Shown here: piece after piece, positions 18,540-27,859 of the stretch
Numbering within the stretch: the first letter of the stretch is position 1
Layout: every line of letters starts with the position of its first letter
From: Anaerostipes sp.
Lineage (GTDB): Bacteria; Bacillota; Clostridia; Lachnospirales; Lachnospiraceae
DNA length: 64,000 nt
NCBI GenBank assembly: GCA_028704435.1
Contig: JAQWFL010000002.1
Coordinates: 62,001-126,000 of the forward strand
Direction of reading: 5' to 3'
Position numbers and translations under genes: made by a program
Notes under the pieces: model-generated
Databases searched by the model: none
What the model was told of the DNA's origin: nothing
Seen by the model: only the letters and a program-made list of their open reading frames with translations

Positions 18540-20543
18540 CTAATTGTTTACCTTTCCATAGGCGTCAATTAAAAACTGGTTAAAATAACTCTCCAGCGTC
18601 TCCTTCATTATCTCAAATACGCCTTCGTCTCCGTTTTGAATTTGCTCTAAAAACTTATCATCATCAAACATTTTCCGGCTGATACTTGAAACCGCCAGCT
18701 TATCTCTCGTATCATGTGCTGAAATCAGCATTACAATAATCGCCTTTACACTCTTAAAATATAAATCTTTAAAACAGCCTTCTTCTGGAAGCACTACAAT
18801 AAATTTAGAACTTTCTACTGCTGTTGTTTTTGTATGTAAAAATGCAATTTCATACTCCTCAATTACTTGTGTAGACAGTGCTTCTCTCTCAAGAATTCCC
18901 TGTTCAATTTTTTCAGCCTCTTTCTGGTTTTCTGAACATATCTGACCAATTTGAAAAACTGCCTCATGGAATGTAATATTTGGATCTACATGATAAAATC
19001 CAAAATTCTTTATAATAGAATTAATCTCATTGGTAATTAATGTTGCTTCTTGAACATTTGTATTATGCTTAACTTCCTTTTTTTCCTGATATTCATATTT
19101 TTCTATCATATGCTCAATTCGCTCTAAGTCATCTTCTGTCAATAATAAATTCACCAGAACCTGTTCTTGCACTGATTGAATTGGGTATGTGGATACGATA
19201 AAGTCTAAATCACTAAACTTCCTAGAACTCAATCGGTCTCCTGCAATTGATTCCACTTTCACTCGTTCTTCAAAATGGTGATATATTTCAGAGGAAAGAA
19301 GACTGGAAATACCGATTCCACTGCTGCACACAACCCCAATATAAACGGTTCTTCTTAATCTATGCCTTTGTTCTATTCTTAACATTGCACCTCCAAAATG
19401 CATTGCCAAAAATGCAATTTCATCCTCTGGCATATGAATATTTAACTTTTTCTCCAATACTTTTGATGCTTGGGTCGCTCTCTTGTAAGCATCTTTATAT
19501 GTACTCTTAATCTGTTCCAGCATAGGGTTCTTAATTGGAATCCCATGGGATAGCCTTGTTATGGTGGGCTCTAGATGTGCAATAAGCCCTTCTACAAATT
19601 CGTCATCTGATTTTAATTCAAAGGACAATTCTGTACTAAAGCTATTTGCCATTTCGTAAACCATCTCTTTCATTGGTATTAATTGATCCTCAACCTGAAC
19701 GCTCTCTCCATCTCTTTGGACATGCTGAAGCTTGCATCCCTTTAAAAAGAAAGTATAGTTCACTCTTTCCATTTTTGAGATATGAAGTTCAAATACTCTG
19801 CCAAGTTCCTCGGCTAATAAATCAATTTGTTCCTCAATCTTTCCTTCTTTTTCTTTTTTATATATTCCCTTACCCTGGAATATTCTTTGAATGGATATAG
19901 TGAGATACAAAATAAAATTCTTATATGACTCGTTTGTTAAATTGCTAATCTTCCCACTCTTTTGTTGGTCAACAACTCTTTTTATCTTTTCTCTAATCTG
20001 GGATTTAAGGAAGGAATCATCTTGATATTTTGTAATATACGCAACCATAACTCTTCGGTAATCTGCCTCTTCATATGAAAGTCCAATTCCAAATCCACTT
20101 TTTCTTTCAATCTTTATTCTATACTTTTGAAACCATGGTTCTAATTGTTCTAAATCATGACTTATTGTTGGCTCACTTACCTGGAGCATATTGGAAAAGT
20201 AAAATAACTTTTGCAGTTCATCTTCCTTTAATAATGCCAAGATTAAAAGCTGATGTCTCTTCTCTTTGTTCCTTGGATCAAAATCATCACTTTTCTTTAA
20301 AAGTTCTACAAATGATTCCTTCTCCTTTGCATCTCCCACAATTTCTAGTCCTCGTTTTGTCTTCCTTTTTAAAGTCAGATTAAATTTCATCAAGTCTCGT
20401 TCAAGGTCGTCTAATTCTCGGTAAATGGTCCTTTTACTAATATTTAATTTCTCTGCCAATTCACTTGCCTTAATTGGTTCTTTTGCTTTCAGCAACAAAA
20501 ATAATATCTGAACACTTCTTGGACTAAATTCCATGATTGACAC
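18540..20543 (-). CDS. BglG/MtlR-family PRD-containing transcriptional regulator
   Basis: HTH ASELAEKLNISKRTIYRELDDLERDL, PRD regions (MPEDEIAFLAMHFGGAMLR), EIIB-like VVCSSGIGISSLLSSEI, C-terminal EIIA-like domain. Confidence 0.9.
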   Translation of the reverse strand: MSIMEFSPRSVQILFLLLKAKEPIKASELAEKLNISKRTIYRELDDLERDLMKFNLTLKRKTKRGLEIVGDAKEKESFVELLKKSDDFDPRNKEKRHQLLILALLKEDELQKLFYFSNMLQVSEPTISHDLEQLEPWFQKYRIKIERKSGFGIGLSYEEADYRRVMVAYITKYQDDSFLKSQIREKIKRVVDQQKSGKISNLTNESYKNFILYLTISIQRIFQGKGIYKKEKEGKIEEQIDLLAEELGRVFELHISKMERVNYTFFLKGCKLQHVQRDGESVQVEDQLIPMKEMVYEMANSFSTELSFELKSDDEFVEGLIAHLEPTITRLSHGIPIKNPMLEQIKSTYKDAYKRATQASKVLEKKLNIHMPEDEIAFLAMHFGGAMLRIEQRHRLRRTVYIGVVCSSGIGISSLLSSEIYHHFEERVKVESIAGDRLSSRKFSDLDFIVSTYPIQSVQEQVLVNLLLTEDDLERIEHMIEKYEYQEKKEVKHNTNVQEATLITNEINSIIKNFGFYHVDPNITFHEAVFQIGQICSENQKEAEKIEQGILEREALSTQVIEEYEIAFLHTKTTAVESSKFIVVLPEEGCFKDLYFKSVKAIIVMLISAHDTRDKLAVSSISRKMFDDDKFLEQIQNGDEGVFEIMKETLESYFNQFLIDAYGKVNN

Positions 20544-20560
20544 CTCCTTAACTTATGTTT

Positions 20561-20590
20561 ATTATACGCTAGCATCTAATTGAAACTCAA
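20561..20590 (-). promoter_or_regulatory. Sigma-A type promoter of the mannitol-type operon
   Basis: Minus strand TTGAGT-N18-TATAAT upstream of the 20543 start. Confidence 0.6.
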
Positions 20591-20693
20591 GACAATGAGA
20601 TTTAATTTTGTCCATAAAAGAAAGTGACAACTCTTCGCCATCACTCTCTTTTGACATCATTTATCTCTGACACTTTTTTCATTTAAATATAAG

Positions 20694-20729
20694 AAAAAAA
20701 CCTTGTAAATACAATATCTACAAGGTTTT
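20694..20729 (-). terminator. Terminator downstream of tRNA genes
   Basis: Minus strand AACCTTGTA...TACAAGGTTTTTTTC stem-loop with T-tract. Confidence 0.75.
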
Positions 20730-20737
20730 CTTTTCAA

Positions 20738-20811
20738 TAGCGATGAGCAGATTCGAACTGCTGACACTACGGGTATGAACCGTATGCTCTAGCCAACTGA
20801 GCTACATCGCC
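20738..20811 (-). tRNA. tRNA-Met (CAT anticodon, elongator-like)
   Basis: GGCGATGTAGCTCAGTTGGCTAGAGCATACGGTTCATACCCGTAGTGTCAGCAGTTCGAATCTGCTCATCGCTA folds as a cloverleaf; anticodon loop TTCATAC; no C1-A72 initiator signature. Confidence 0.93.
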
Positions 20812-20843
20812 ATATGTAATTATTCAGATGAAAATCATCCGAG

Positions 20844-20916
20844 TGGGACCAACAGGGCTCGAACCTGTGACCCCCTGCTTGTAAGGCAGGTGCTCTCCCA
20901 GCTGAACTATGATCCC
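20844..20916 (-). tRNA. tRNA-Val (TAC anticodon)
   Basis: GGGATCATAGTTCAGCTGGGAGAGCACCTGCCTTACAAGCAGGGGGTCACAGGTTCGAGCCCTGTTGGTCCCA cloverleaf; anticodon loop CTTACAA. Confidence 0.95.
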
Positions 20917-21021
20917 GTGGTTGTTGTCTGCCTTATTCGCGACAACATAGACAATTATATTATTTTGAGCATCAAAAGTCAAGCACATTTTTTAATTTTT
21001 TTAAAAAAATTATTACATCAA

Positions 21022-21045
21022 AAAAACCGCATAACTATGCGGTTT
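21022..21045. terminator. Terminator downstream of the C39-like peptidase gene
   Basis: AAAAACCGCATA-AC-TATGCGGTTTTT near-perfect palindrome with A/T flanks. Confidence 0.8.
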
Positions 21046-21053
21046 TTCATGGT

Positions 21054-22367
21054 CTATTTCATAAGAAAATCTGACATTGTAGGTTTTTTATTCTGATGTA
21101 ACGGATGCACCATCTCCCAGAATGTTCCCTTTATTGCTTTTTGATTCAATTCCTTGGCAACAGTGACTAATGAAACCTTTTTGTCTTGTCCCTGAATACT
21201 GACTTTACCATCTCCATCAATTCCTGTTAAAGTTACAAACTTCTGTGTAGCACTAATAGTTCCTTTTTTCATTGGAACTGCAAGTTCATATCCATATTGT
21301 AAAACAGACTTTAAATCTTTACAACGGTATTCTAACTGCTTATTAACCTTAATTTCTTTCTTAATCTTTGCTTCTTTCTTCTGTTCTGCTTTTGTCTTAG
21401 GAGAAATTCCCCAGAAAGGCCCTCCTGCAGATGCACTCTTAGATTGAGCAATCACATCCTTCAATGTGTACTTATATGCACTTCTCTCTCTGCTTGCTAC
21501 GTCTGCAACGGTCACCTGATCTTTGTCATCAATTCCTACTAATACAATAAAATGTCCACCTTTGGTAAAGTATCCTGGTCCCATCAATGCAACGACTGGA
21601 TTCCCTGCTTTTAAAGCCGCCTTAATGTTCCCATAATTAGTTCCAAGCCCATTGCAAGTCAAATCATACTGCTTTGCAAGTGCAGGAATCATATCATGAG
21701 ACGATCCAGCATTGGTATAATATCCATTGTTATATGCCCAAATCGTAGTATCAAGGGGTGTAACCCACTTTCCTGTCAAAGAACTAATACATACCGCCAT
21801 AGCGGTTGGTCCACATCCTGAACTATGTATACAATACCCATTCTGGTTCCATGCAGAATCTACTTGATTAAAGTAAATAAACTTTCCAATGTATTCTTTT
21901 TGATTCTTCATGTTAAGTCTAGTGTCGTTATACACCTTAGGAATAATATTGTTAACTACTTTTTCTTCCTTAAGGTTCTTATCCTTCTCTAGCTTCTTAA
22001 CTTTATCTTTTGTTTTAATTTTATTACTTTTTTTATCTTTATTATTCTTTTTGTCTTTTTTCTTTTTGGTCTTGTTTTTATGTGTGGTAGAAGTATTCGC
22101 TGTTGTTGATGTTTTCTCTGTCGTAGAAGTCTCTGGCTTAGCTTCTGTTGTTGCCTCTGTTGTACTTGCTGTGTTTGTGGATGCTTCCGTCGTCTGTTTT
22201 ATTCCTTCTGACGCTTCCGTCGCCCTCTTTGCTCCTTCAATTTCTTGAGCATACACAGTATAATTACTATTCCCTGTCATGCCAGACATACTTGTTACTG
22301 TACAAATACTTAACACACCTGCTAAAAACAATGCAGAATATTTTTTCATGAACTCACTCCCATCCAT
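21054..22367 (-). CDS. Secreted C39-like (papain-fold) cysteine peptidase with Thr-rich and Lys-rich linkers
   Basis: Signal peptide MKKYSALFLAGVLSICTVTSMSG; SSGCGPTAMAVCISSLTG Cys region, GGHFIVLVGIDD His region; linker TTEASTNTASTTEATTEAK...KNKTKKKKDKKNNKDKKSNK. Confidence 0.82.
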   Translation of the reverse strand: MDGSEFMKKYSALFLAGVLSICTVTSMSGMTGNSNYTVYAQEIEGAKRATEASEGIKQTTEASTNTASTTEATTEAKPETSTTEKTSTTANTSTTHKNKTKKKKDKKNNKDKKSNKIKTKDKVKKLEKDKNLKEEKVVNNIIPKVYNDTRLNMKNQKEYIGKFIYFNQVDSAWNQNGYCIHSSGCGPTAMAVCISSLTGKWVTPLDTTIWAYNNGYYTNAGSSHDMIPALAKQYDLTCNGLGTNYGNIKAALKAGNPVVALMGPGYFTKGGHFIVLVGIDDKDQVTVADVASRERSAYKYTLKDVIAQSKSASAGGPFWGISPKTKAEQKKEAKIKKEIKVNKQLEYRCKDLKSVLQYGYELAVPMKKGTISATQKFVTLTGIDGDGKVSIQGQDKKVSLVTVAKELNQKAIKGTFWEMVHPLHQNKKPTMSDFLMK

Positions 22368-22395
22368 TCTTCAATAACTCATTATAACTCTTTTT

Positions 22396-24888
22396 TTACA
22401 ATTCTTCAACTTTACTTCCTTTATTTTTTTTATTTATTTGAATTTGCTGGTCAATTCGGCTTTTTAATTCTGTTACATGAGAAATAATCCCTATTAACCT
22501 TTTTCCATCTGCAAGTTCCATCAAGACTTCAACTGCCTGGTCTAAGGATTCTTGATCCAAAGAGCCAAATCCCTCGTCTACAAAAAGCACATCTATCTCA
22601 ATACCTCCTACATTATTTTGAACAATATCAGATAATCCCAATGCCAGACACAGTGCTGCTTTAAAACTTTCTCCACCTGACAATGTCTTTACAGGTCGTT
22701 TCTTTCCAGTATAATAATCAAGCACTTCAATTTCTAAATTATCCTTTCTTCTTCCATCTAGAATATTTTCTTGGCGATACATCTCATATCTTCCATTGGT
22801 CATCTTTAAAAGTCTGGTATTCGCAGCTTTTAATATGTCATTGAAATATGTAATTAATACATATTGCTCAAACGTAAGTCTTAGACCATTATCTCCATTT
22901 AATAGTTTCTCTACATCTCCCACAATCCCATATTTCTTTTCTAGCTCTTCTTTTCTCGTTTCCTTTTCTTTAAGAGAACTAAGTGCCGTTTTCACTTCAT
23001 GGAGTTCTATTTGATTTTGTTCCTTCTTTGCTTCTAGTACCGAGATTTCTTCTTTTCCAAGGTCAATTTGAATCTCCTTTTGATGAATTTCTTCTTGACT
23101 AATTTCATTGATTTGAGTTTCCGATTTCTTCTTCTTCACTTCTTTCATTTGAACTTCTACATTAGAGAGTTGAATTTCATGTTCTTTTAATGCTTTTTGA
23201 TTTTCTTTTTGCTCTCTATCAAACTTCTCAACAAAAGCAACTAGCTCTTGATACTGCTGTTCCATTTGATTGATATCTGGAATATCCTTTAATTGCTCTT
23301 TTAGAGCATCTAGTTTTCCACCCATTGCCTGAAGTTCATTTTCAATCTTTTGAAGATGTTCAGTTTCTTCTGGAATACTTTTTGTCTCATACAGCGCCGC
23401 TTCTTCAGTGGAAATTAAAGTAACTTCTGGCTTTTCATCCATCTGTTCTTCTAGCATTTGATCCCTTTGCATCCACTCTAATAATTGATGGTAGCATTCC
23501 TGATACTGCTGTTCTGCTTTTAGTGATTTATCTTCTTGAATTTTCACATCTTCTTTGGTAACTGTACTCTTTTCACTTTTTGCCTTGTTAGGATGTTCTA
23601 TGGAACCACAGACAGGGCATGGCTTTCCCTCTTCTAGACTATCTGCAATCATTCCAATATTTGCGGCAAAGAATTCTGACTGAATCTTCATCCAAAGATT
23701 CTTTTCCTGTTTCCATACCATTTCTTTTCTCTGGTATTCTTCTTTTTTCCTTTCCGTCTGCTTTTTTTGTTGAATTCTTTGCTTCTCTTCTTCCTTCCAT
23801 TTTCGCAGCTGGGCTGCTTGAATCCGAATTTGCTGTTGTAGTTGGTCTTCTTCTCGCCCTTTTATTTCATTTTCCAGCTTTTTATATTGAAATACCAGTT
23901 TTCGAAGTTCTTCAAATCGAAGTCTTTGCTCATACATTTCTTCTCTCTTCTCTTCCAGGTCCTTTAGTTCCTGTTGCTTCTTTTGATCAAGAAGATATGC
24001 TGACTTTAATTTTACATTTTTTTCTTCTAACTTATTTTCTTCCAGCAATAACTTTTCATGGACATCTTTTGCATTTTTTAATGTTTGAAGATAATTGATT
24101 TGTTCCATCTGACTCTGACGCATTCCCACTATGTTATCATTAATTATCTTATTTTCTTTTGCTAACGTTTCCTCATTCATCTCCAAAATCTCTATGATTT
24201 TGTGAAAATCACCATGTTCCCTTGCATCCATATACTCCTGTGAAGAAACAGAAATATTTGCTGTCTCTTCCATTGTTGTCACCAATTCTTTCAACGAAAG
24301 ATATAACTGCCTTCCTTTTTCTCTCGCTGTTTTTTGAATTTTTTGATATATCTGTGTTTGAAAAATAGAACGAAAAATTTCCACTCTTTCACTAGATTTT
24401 GCAACTAGAAGCTGCTGGAATTCACCTTGTGCCAACATGGAAAGTCTTTTAAACTGATCATAATCAATTCCGAGAATCCCTTGTATCTCTTGATTTACCT
24501 GAGAAAATCCTGTAACAACGTCTCCATTTGGAAGATGTAGCGTTGCTTCTTCCTTTGTCACAGTCATTCCTTCCCCTCTCATTTTAGGACGTTCATAACG
24601 CGGCGTTCTTTCCACCATATACTCTTTCCCGCGATGAGAAAAGAATAGGGTAATATATGTCTTTTTCTCTGGCACTGCAAAATCACTTCTTAAGTTTTCT
24701 TTGCTTCGCTCTTCCCCACTTACCTCTCCAAACAAACTGTAAGAAATCGCATCAAAAATTGTTGTTTTCCCTGATCCTGTTGGCCCGCTAATTAAGAAGA
24801 GTCCTTCTTTTGCAAGCTTTTCAAAATCAATTTTATTTTCTGTTGGAAAAGGACCCAATCCACAGAATTCTAACATCAATGGTCTCAT
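22396..24888 (-). CDS. sbcC: SMC-like exonuclease subunit SbcC
   Basis: GPTGSGKTTIFDAISYSLFGE, CPVCGSIEHP zinc hook, LSGGESFKAALCLALGLSD, DVLFVDEGFGSLD. Confidence 0.95.
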   Translation of the reverse strand: MRPLMLEFCGLGPFPTENKIDFEKLAKEGLFLISGPTGSGKTTIFDAISYSLFGEVSGEERSKENLRSDFAVPEKKTYITLFFSHRGKEYMVERTPRYERPKMRGEGMTVTKEEATLHLPNGDVVTGFSQVNQEIQGILGIDYDQFKRLSMLAQGEFQQLLVAKSSERVEIFRSIFQTQIYQKIQKTAREKGRQLYLSLKELVTTMEETANISVSSQEYMDAREHGDFHKIIEILEMNEETLAKENKIINDNIVGMRQSQMEQINYLQTLKNAKDVHEKLLLEENKLEEKNVKLKSAYLLDQKKQQELKDLEEKREEMYEQRLRFEELRKLVFQYKKLENEIKGREEDQLQQQIRIQAAQLRKWKEEEKQRIQQKKQTERKKEEYQRKEMVWKQEKNLWMKIQSEFFAANIGMIADSLEEGKPCPVCGSIEHPNKAKSEKSTVTKEDVKIQEDKSLKAEQQYQECYHQLLEWMQRDQMLEEQMDEKPEVTLISTEEAALYETKSIPEETEHLQKIENELQAMGGKLDALKEQLKDIPDINQMEQQYQELVAFVEKFDREQKENQKALKEHEIQLSNVEVQMKEVKKKKSETQINEISQEEIHQKEIQIDLGKEEISVLEAKKEQNQIELHEVKTALSSLKEKETRKEELEKKYGIVGDVEKLLNGDNGLRLTFEQYVLITYFNDILKAANTRLLKMTNGRYEMYRQENILDGRRKDNLEIEVLDYYTGKKRPVKTLSGGESFKAALCLALGLSDIVQNNVGGIEIDVLFVDEGFGSLDQESLDQAVEVLMELADGKRLIGIISHVTELKSRIDQQIQINKKNKGSKVEEL

Positions 24889-26009
24889 GACTTTTCCACC
24901 TCTTCTCCCAGCATCTCTTTCATATAATTGTGGCGCTGTTCTTCTATCTCTCCTGTAGTAACCATGAAAAAATCATCAAATAATTCCATAGGTGTTTTCT
25001 CTTTTATTTTAGAAACAGATAGTTCCCCCTGTTTCCCACGCTGATTTTTCTCAAGAGATAATTCCATAATGTTTGGATAATAAGAACGAAGAGACCCAAT
25101 AGGATCCAACAATTCTTCTCTATCTGTCAATGTAACTTTAAGATAATCTTCTGCATTGGCACTTTCAACGATTTCCTTTTGAATCAAATCCTTTAATCTG
25201 CCCTTAATACATCTCATATCTCTTCGAGCTTTCATCTCTATTGTTTGGATTTCAATTTTGTCATCAATATCCAGTATTGTTACCGATTTGTGATGAAACT
25301 CTTCTGAAAATGAATATTTCATCAACGATCCACTGTATCGAACTGTATCTCTCCCCACTCTCTGTGGTCCATGAATATGTCCAAGTGCCACATAATCGTA
25401 TGCCTCAAACACCTTATAAGAAATAGCATCTGTTCCTCCAATACTGAGTATCTGCTCAGAATCCGACTGTTCTACTGGATTGGTTCCAGTTACAAATTGA
25501 TGTGTAACTAAAATATTCTTTTTCTTTTGATCCACAGAGTGATGTGCTAAAACAGCTTTCATCCCATCCTCAAAAGTTTCTATTTTCTCTTCTGGATATA
25601 GTGCTCTTACATGTGCCGGTTTAAAAAATGGAAGAAGATGAATTACTACTCCTTCTCCTACCTCTATTGTTGTAATCTCTCCTTTTAGTATTCCCTCTAT
25701 ATAAACACCTTGTTTTGCCAGAATTTCACCTCCAAAGGATACTCTTTCTCCAGAATCATGATTTCCTGCTACCGCATAAACCTTAATCCCCATTCTAGTT
25801 ATTTCATTTAAAAAATCATCAAACAAAACAACGGCATCCTTTGTTGGAATACTTCGATCATATATATCCCCTGCAAGGAGGATTCCCTGTATCTTATTTT
25901 TCTTGACCAAAGAAACTACTTTTTCAAGAAGCATCCTTTGATCTTCAATTAAATTCATTTCATTCACAGTTTTACCTAAATGTAAATCTGCCATATGTAA
26001 TAATTTCAT
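24885..26009 (-). CDS. sbcD: Exonuclease subunit SbcD
   Basis: MKLLHMADLHLGKTV, GDIYDRSIP, VAGNHDSGERV, YVALGHIHGPQRV. 4-nt overlap with sbcC. Confidence 0.95.
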   Translation of the reverse strand: MKLLHMADLHLGKTVNEMNLIEDQRMLLEKVVSLVKKNKIQGILLAGDIYDRSIPTKDAVVLFDDFLNEITRMGIKVYAVAGNHDSGERVSFGGEILAKQGVYIEGILKGEITTIEVGEGVVIHLLPFFKPAHVRALYPEEKIETFEDGMKAVLAHHSVDQKKKNILVTHQFVTGTNPVEQSDSEQILSIGGTDAISYKVFEAYDYVALGHIHGPQRVGRDTVRYSGSLMKYSFSEEFHHKSVTILDIDDKIEIQTIEMKARRDMRCIKGRLKDLIQKEIVESANAEDYLKVTLTDREELLDPIGSLRSYYPNIMELSLEKNQRGKQGELSVSKIKEKTPMELFDDFFMVTTGEIEEQRHNYMKEMLGEEVEKS

Positions 26010-26029
26010 GGATTTCCTTTCTTGTATAT

Positions 26030-27772
26030 TTAGTTAAAAAAATAATTTTGTATAGTAATTTGCAAATTCTGATATCCTTGATATTCATTAATTGTGGGAT
26101 AATAGGTACATGTCATATATTGATGTGTCCCTTTTTTCTCATTAAATATCTCTTGGGATTCAAATAGAATTCCCTGAATTTTATTTCCCTTTTCATTTAA
26201 GAAATCAATTCGGATTACATTTCTTTCCTTTCCAAAAACACGTATTTGATTTATGAATAATTTTCTCTGTGCAAAAATCGGCTTTGGATTCCCCATTCCA
26301 AATGGCTCAAGGAGTGATAATTGCTCCACAAGTTCAAATGTAACATAATCCACTGGCATATCTGCATCAATTACTACTTTTCTTGTAAAATCATCCTCAG
26401 TTAGTATGCAATTGTCGTTGATTCTCCTGCGAAATTCATCTAATCTACTCTCCTCTAAAGAACATCCTGCTGCCATAGCATGTCCTCCAAACTTGGTAAA
26501 CACATCCTCAATCTTTATCATCTCTTCAAACATATGATATCCTTCTATAGATCTTCCAGAACCTTTTATTCCATCTTTTCCCCTGGTCAACACAAATACA
26601 GGCTTGTGATATGTATCTTTTACCCGTCCTGCAATAATTCCTGCAATACTTTCATGACAGTCTGGCATATAGATAATAAGCACTGAATCTTCTTTATACC
26701 CTTCTTTTTCCACAAGATTCAACGCTTCATCCACGCCCTCACCAGTCATTTCCTTCCGCGTTTCATTTAATTCTTTTAAAACCAGTGCTTTTTCCTTTGC
26801 AACATCATAGTTTTTCTCCGTAAATAACTCCATAACCATTTTCGCAGATTCAAGACGTCCACTGGCATTCATACATGGTCCAATGACAAATCCAAAGTGA
26901 TATGATGCAATTTTTTTCTCTAATAATTCGTATACATCTAATAACGCTCTAAGTCCAAGATTATTTGTACTCTTTATTAACTTTAAAGCTTCTTTTACAA
27001 AAATTCGATTCTCTTTTGTTAGTTCTACCACATCACAAACTGTTGCAATTCCCAAAAAGGGAATTAAATTCTTTATAATTTCTATATCCCCATTCATTAA
27101 GTCATACAAAGCTCGCATTAACTGAAATGCCACTCCCGCTCCACACAAATAAGGATAAGAATATAGACAGTTTTCTTGCTTTGGATTTACAATGACATCT
27201 GCTTTGGGAAGTTTTTCTACTTTCTCCCCTTCTATGATTTCAAATGGAACTTCATGGTGGTCTGTTACTATGATTTCCATTCCCAATTCTTTTCCATAGG
27301 CAATTGCATCACTTGCAGCAATTCCATTGTCACAAGTCAAAATACAATCCACCCCATCTTGTTTTGCTTTTGTAATCATATCTTCATTGATTCCATATCC
27401 ATCTTTCATACGGTCTGGAATCTGATAATCCACTTTTGCACCTAGTTCTTTTAAAGATTTCCACAAAATATAATTGGAACTCACTCCATCTACATCATAG
27501 TCTGATACAATTCGAATATGCTCTCCCCCTTGTATCTTCCTCTTTAATAGTTCACTGGCCTCTTTCACTCCCTTCATTGTAGTTGGATTTGAAACTAAAC
27601 TAATATTTCCATATAGATATTCTTCAATATTCTTATCCCCTACGATTTCACGATTGCGAAGAATCCTTGCTACCACTTGATCTATCTTGTATTTCTCACC
27701 AATCTCTTTGAAATTTGCTTTTTTCTTTAAAATAACCCATTTTTCTTTCATTGCAATTTCCTTTTCTAACAT
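26030..27772 (-). CDS. recJ: Single-stranded-DNA-specific exonuclease RecJ
   Basis: RIVSDYDVDGVSSNYILW, TDHHE, NASGRLESA, GGHAMAAGCSL. Confidence 0.95.
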   Translation of the reverse strand: MLEKEIAMKEKWVILKKKANFKEIGEKYKIDQVVARILRNREIVGDKNIEEYLYGNISLVSNPTTMKGVKEASELLKRKIQGGEHIRIVSDYDVDGVSSNYILWKSLKELGAKVDYQIPDRMKDGYGINEDMITKAKQDGVDCILTCDNGIAASDAIAYGKELGMEIIVTDHHEVPFEIIEGEKVEKLPKADVIVNPKQENCLYSYPYLCGAGVAFQLMRALYDLMNGDIEIIKNLIPFLGIATVCDVVELTKENRIFVKEALKLIKSTNNLGLRALLDVYELLEKKIASYHFGFVIGPCMNASGRLESAKMVMELFTEKNYDVAKEKALVLKELNETRKEMTGEGVDEALNLVEKEGYKEDSVLIIYMPDCHESIAGIIAGRVKDTYHKPVFVLTRGKDGIKGSGRSIEGYHMFEEMIKIEDVFTKFGGHAMAAGCSLEESRLDEFRRRINDNCILTEDDFTRKVVIDADMPVDYVTFELVEQLSLLEPFGMGNPKPIFAQRKLFINQIRVFGKERNVIRIDFLNEKGNKIQGILFESQEIFNEKKGTHQYMTCTYYPTINEYQGYQNLQITIQNYFFN

Positions 27773-27813
27773 ATTTCTTTGTTCTTTTCACATCTAATGC
27801 TATTATACTAGAA

Positions 27814-27849
27814 AAAAGAACGAGAATATATAAATATTCCCGTTCTTTT
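27814..27849 (-). terminator. Terminator after secDF
   Basis: AAAGAACGAGAATAT-ATAA-ATATTCCCGTTCTTT hairpin with A/T flanks. Confidence 0.75.
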
Positions 27850-27859
27850 ATTTAGAATC

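Noticed and set aside
21910-22248. Plus-strand 112-aa Ser/Leu/Val-rich ORF
   Set aside because: Antisense of the Thr/Lys-rich linker of the C39-like peptidase; hydrophobicity is a by-product of poly-Lys codons.
22396-27772. Anti-phage defence island (sbcC, sbcD, recJ)
   Set aside because: These are ordinary chromosomal recombination/repair genes in compact housekeeping context; no defence-specific effector nearby.
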